From WRIS01 sp031549175 (GTDB taxonomy: Bacteria > Actinomycetota > Coriobacteriia > Coriobacteriales > Eggerthellaceae), in contig JAVBQH010000131.1 of NCBI GenBank assembly GCA_031549175.1, positions 1 to 7,390 on the forward strand: a stretch of 7,390 nt of DNA. The letters are read 5' to 3'. The position numbers and the translations under genes are program-made. The notes beneath the pieces were generated by a model. It worked only from the letters and a program-made list of their open reading frames with translations, ran no database searches and was not told the origin of the DNA. Positions within the stretch are counted from its first letter, which is position 1; every line of letters begins with the position of its first letter. Shown piece by piece: positions 5,330-7,390 of the stretch.

Positions 5330-5686
5330 TTACTCTTCGGCCTTTTTCCCTTGATGCATCTTCCGATGCACGAAGCCGCTCAAACAACCGATTACCGTCA
5401 AAGCGATAAACACGCACCATACGGTTATCAATGGCACCAAATTGCCCGTCGCAAGGGCAATCTGGGTCGTATCGTACAGGGCCTGCCCCGCACCGATAAC
5501 GACAACGGCGATGCCGCCGCCACCCCACTGCTGAAGCACTGCAGCAAGGCCTGATGCCGAAAGGAAAGCACCGATGATCAGTGCAAAGATGAGGATAACG
5601 GGAAGCTCTGTCTTCGTTATCATCATGAAGGCTTGGAAGATCAGGCAGAAAAGGCCGCCCAATACGAATGCTGTTAAGAATTCCAT
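5330..5686 (-). CDS. SpoVAE/SpoVAC-family small membrane protein (second gene of pair)
   Basis: Predicted 118-residue integral membrane protein with about four hydrophobic segments (roughly 4-23, 28-51, 57-75 and 84-106) and a charged C-terminal tail. The start MEFLTAFVLGGLFCLIFQ resembles the SpoVAEb/SpoVAC opening (FLVGGLICxIGQ), and GGGGIAVVVIGAGQAL (55-70) resembles the family's glycine-rich loop GAGATVPIxxFGNAL. Length fits SpoVAEb (about 116 residues in Bacillus). In spore formers SpoVA proteins form the inner-membrane channel for dipicolinic acid. The ATG at 5686 has an AGGAG site 5 bases upstream. It lies 30 bases after the related gene at 5717-6109 and is surely cotranscribed. No spoVAD homologue or other sporulation gene is in view, so another transport or channel role is possible. 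Assignment is from recalled family features. Confidence 0.75.
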   Translation of the reverse strand: MEFLTAFVLGGLFCLIFQAFMMITKTELPVILIFALIIGAFLSASGLAAVLQQWGGGGIAVVVIGAGQALYDTTQIALATGNLVPLITVWCVFIALTVIGCLSGFVHRKMHQGKKAEE

Positions 5687-5716
5687 GATGTCTCCTATAT
5701 CTCTCGGGTCTTTACG

Positions 5717-6109
5717 CTACTGCAGCGCGAAAAATGCAAATATGCTGATCAACATGCATAACAATCCACCGAAGCCCACAACGTACACAATGAGCATGGT
5801 GCCGGCCTTCGCACCCTTCCCGTTGGAATCCGCCTCATCGGCGGCCCCTTCAAACGTTGCCGCCACACCGGCTGCAAGACCGTTGAAGATCATGACCGAA
5901 CCCAGCCCGCTCAACGGGGCGATTTTTTGATGAAGTCCGGTTACATACATAACGAATGCCAGCACGCCAAGCGTCACCAGGGCCAAGGGACCGACCCACG
6001 GCGACTCTGGTCCCAACAACATGGTATACAGCATCAAAAACAACTGGCCGATTGCGGCGTAGATGCCGCCAACCACGAAGCTTAGGACGAGTGTTCTGAA
6101 ATTTTTCAT
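5717..6109 (-). CDS. SpoVAC/SpoVAE-family small membrane protein (first gene of pair)
   Basis: Predicted 130-residue integral membrane protein with about four hydrophobic segments (roughly 7-32, 39-57, 68-86 and 103-128). The N-terminal LSFVVGGIYAAIGQLFLMLY matches the SpoVAC pattern FLVGGLICAIGQ. LSGLGSVMIFNGLAAG (66-81) corresponds to the glycine-rich GAGSAVPVTGFA loop. A polar, acidic-to-basic insert (DEADSNGKGAK, 91-101) sits between segments three and four and probably faces one side of the membrane. The ATG at 6109 has an excellent AAGGAAGG site 6 bases upstream. It is the first gene of a two-gene operon with the paralogue at 5330-5686; the two likely form a hetero-oligomer. The substrate is unknown outside spore formers. 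A 395-base non-coding region precedes it. Confidence 0.75.
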   Translation of the reverse strand: MKNFRTLVLSFVVGGIYAAIGQLFLMLYTMLLGPESPWVGPLALVTLGVLAFVMYVTGLHQKIAPLSGLGSVMIFNGLAAGVAATFEGAADEADSNGKGAKAGTMLIVYVVGFGGLLCMLISIFAFFALQ

Positions 6110-6504
6110 GATCTACCTTCCTTGTCGGAATTTCCTTACTCGAAGAGAAGAGGCCGGAAGCCCCTTTTTTTAAAAACCCCTCAAAGCCATGAATCGTACC
6201 TGCAGCCTCCTGCCCCCACTCCCCTTCTCCTTTCGCCTCATCTTGGTCTTTAGGAGTTGCTGTAGTGCACTAACGTGGCTTTCCGACCATACCCTAGCAA
6301 GCGGGCGCGGCATTGAAATCCAATCAGCGATGGGAAATAGGGTATGAAGTTTCACGGATTCTCATGCAGTCGGCATGAGGGGAAGGCAACTAGAAAGAGA
6401 ATAGGCAATAAAATGCCTGGTCATTCTACAGTAAAGAAAAATGACCCTGAGGGAAGGCGCGCCGACAAAGGCCGCCGCCCGATGAGAAAAACCTGAACAC
6501 CCAG
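6110..6504. other. 395-base non-coding region with several inverted repeats
   Basis: No supportable gene lies here. Structures seen: the perfect palindrome TAGTGCACTA (6263-6272); a 9-bp inverted repeat CATACCCTA (6288-6296) and TAGGGTATG (6338-6346) with ATTG/CAAT (6312-6315, 6321-6324) inside; CTCATGC-AGTCG-GCATGAG (6361-6379); AGGCA/TGCCT (6403-6407, 6414-6418); and GGTCATT/AATGACC (6419-6425, 6440-6446). TAGAAT on the minus strand (6423-6428) is a possible -10 inside the last repeat. If real, it would give the SpoVA-like operon a leader of roughly 300 bases holding the other structures. A T7/A5 run lies at 6165-6176. The phosphatase gene (stop at 6505) has no textbook terminator here; a GC-rich stretch at 6457-6480 followed on the minus strand by T-rich sequence at 6430-6442 may do the job. 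Confidence 0.5.
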
Positions 6505-7329
6505 CTAATCTACCAGGTACTTCGCCCGCAGCTCCTCCGCCATGTCATGGGTCACGCCCAATTCGTCGCGAATAAAGGCAGCAAGCCCTCCGTACTGGGC
6601 CTCCACCGCATCGAGCGCCGCCTGCAGGAACCTGAGGTCGGCAGAGTTGAGGACCTGGATGCTGCCCCGCAGCTCGTCCGACAGATGGTACGAGGCGAGC
6701 GCGCTGAGTATCTCCTGCGTGCTCGATGTCATGTACTTGTTCGTGGCAAGGTAGTCTTGCACGATGAGATCCTGCGGCACGTCCAAGACGGTCAACAGGA
6801 GGAACGCCGCCACTCCCGCACGGTCTTTGCCAGCCGTACAGTGCCAGAGCACCGACCCTTCCCCGTTTTCGAGAAGCTCGATGAAGAACCTTGCAAGCCC
6901 TTTCTGGCTTGTTTTGTCAAGAAGCATCTGCGGATAGATCTTGGTCATCATCCCGACTGGATTTGCCGCGATTGCCCGTACCGCTTCCGTGATATTGCTG
7001 ATGCTGTCACGCGTAATGCCAAGCGCTTCGGTATTCAGCAAGGGGATATTGACGAACTCCGTGCTGGGAAACGAATCGGCTGGATCAGGCTTGTTCGCCC
7101 GTTCTTCATCGGTGCGGAGGTCGATGACTTTGTGCAGGTTGAATCCATCGACAAGCACTTCGATATCCTGGGCAGTTGCCGGGGCAAGCAAGCCAGAGCG
7201 CAGAAGGGTCTTCTTTTTGACGCTCCGGCCGTCTTTCGCCACCATTCCGCCAATATCCCTGGTGTTGACCAGGTTTTCAAAGGGGATATGCCCATCACTG
7301 GCAATATTGTTGATCGGAGAAGATTCCAT
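6505..7329 (-). CDS. Tyrosine-protein phosphatase-like protein (Y_phosphatase3 / LipA-MptpB type)
   Basis: Predicted 274-residue soluble protein, no signal peptide. NTRDIGG (22-28) is the conserved N-terminal motif of the bacterial atypical tyrosine phosphatase group, and DLRTDEER (70-77) the usual strand-and-loop after it. The active-site loop is HCTAGKDR: H163, nucleophile C164 and R170, all intact, with the Lys-Asp pair (HCxxGKDR) typical of enzymes with broad phosphotyrosine, phosphoserine and sometimes phosphoinositide activity. A helical C-terminal half (about 180-274) completes the fold and length is normal. The ATG at 7329 was chosen because GGAAGGAG lies upstream, though the 11-base spacing is long; a GTG at 7350 in frame has no ribosome site. 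It is transcribed in the same direction as the SpoVA-like pair but 395 bases away, so probably separately. The physiological substrate is unknown. Confidence 0.9.
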   Translation of the reverse strand: MESSPINNIASDGHIPFENLVNTRDIGGMVAKDGRSVKKKTLLRSGLLAPATAQDIEVLVDGFNLHKVIDLRTDEERANKPDPADSFPSTEFVNIPLLNTEALGITRDSISNITEAVRAIAANPVGMMTKIYPQMLLDKTSQKGLARFFIELLENGEGSVLWHCTAGKDRAGVAAFLLLTVLDVPQDLIVQDYLATNKYMTSSTQEILSALASYHLSDELRGSIQVLNSADLRFLQAALDAVEAQYGGLAAFIRDELGVTHDMAEELRAKYLVD

Positions 7330-7363
7330 AGCGTCCGACACTCCTTCCACGAATGTGCGGCGT

Positions 7364-7390
7364 GGGGCGGGGGGGGGGGGACGGGGGGGC
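7364..7390. other. G-homopolymer tract at window end
   Basis: Twelve G (7369-7380), then AC, then seven G (7383-7389) with little other sequence, just upstream of the phosphatase gene. This is unlike the rest of the window. It may be a low-quality contig end, or the edge of a G-rich repeat related to the C-run REP-like element at 3541-3612. Confidence 0.5.

Noticed and set aside
6274..6284. Minus-strand GGAAAGCCACG, reminiscent of part of the c-di-GMP-I (GEMM) riboswitch
   Set aside because: The companion conserved segments and the tetraloop/receptor arrangement are not present nearby, so the resemblance is too short to support a riboswitch call.
6170..6355. Open frame on the minus strand, 61 codons, GTG start
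   Set aside because: The product is an irregular, very basic sequence without a recognisable family or ribosome site, and it lies among inverted repeats.

Overview
The window looks like chromosomal DNA of an anaerobic, fairly GC-rich Gram-positive bacterium. My best guess is a coriobacterium of the Eggerthellaceae type (Actinomycetota); a clostridial relative is the alternative. This rests on gene content (two LxGC lipoproteins, a free PASTA protein, a SpoVA-type membrane pair, a tRNA with encoded CCA), the G/C-rich codon use and strong Shine-Dalgarno sites, and a GGGACAAAAGGGTCTG palindromic repeat. It is inference, not proof.

Layout. Positions 1-839 (+) hold the C-terminal end of a hybrid sensor kinase (receiver, HPt and a helical tail). 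Converging on it is 885-1940 (-), a receiver/HD-GYP protein expected to degrade cyclic-di-GMP. The two are a plausible phosphorelay pair. A divergent control region (1941-2213) leads to 2214-2852 (+), an unusual lipoprotein ending in two DnaJ-type CxxCxGxG motifs. A GNAT N-acetyltransferase, 2909-3472 (-), is bracketed by two inverted copies of a REP-like palindrome (2866-2896 and the core of 3541-3612). Next is 3702-4640 (+), a lipoprotein with four PASTA domains and no kinase domain.

Positions 4641-5030 hold no convincing gene. They contain hairpins, a strong leftward intrinsic terminator and an 11-bp inverted repeat just upstream of it, which together suggest an undescribed small RNA on the minus strand. 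A tRNA-Thr(CGT) follows at 5031-5106 (-), with its own promoter and terminator. Positions 5330-6109 (-) hold a two-gene operon of small SpoVAC/SpoVAE-like membrane proteins. Upstream of it is a 395-base non-coding region with several inverted repeats. A tyrosine-phosphatase-like protein with the HCxxGKDR active site, 6505-7329 (-), comes last. The window ends in G homopolymers that may mark a poor-quality contig end.

Functionally, the left side is a c-di-GMP/phosphorelay module, the middle holds envelope lipoproteins separated by a small repeat-bracketed gene, and the right side holds membrane and phosphatase functions whose link to each other is not evident. No mobile-element gene, CRISPR array or defence system is visible. 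The most interesting items are the lipoprotein with zinc-finger-like motifs, the candidate minus-strand RNA, the SpoVA pair without other sporulation genes in view, and the REP-like elements.
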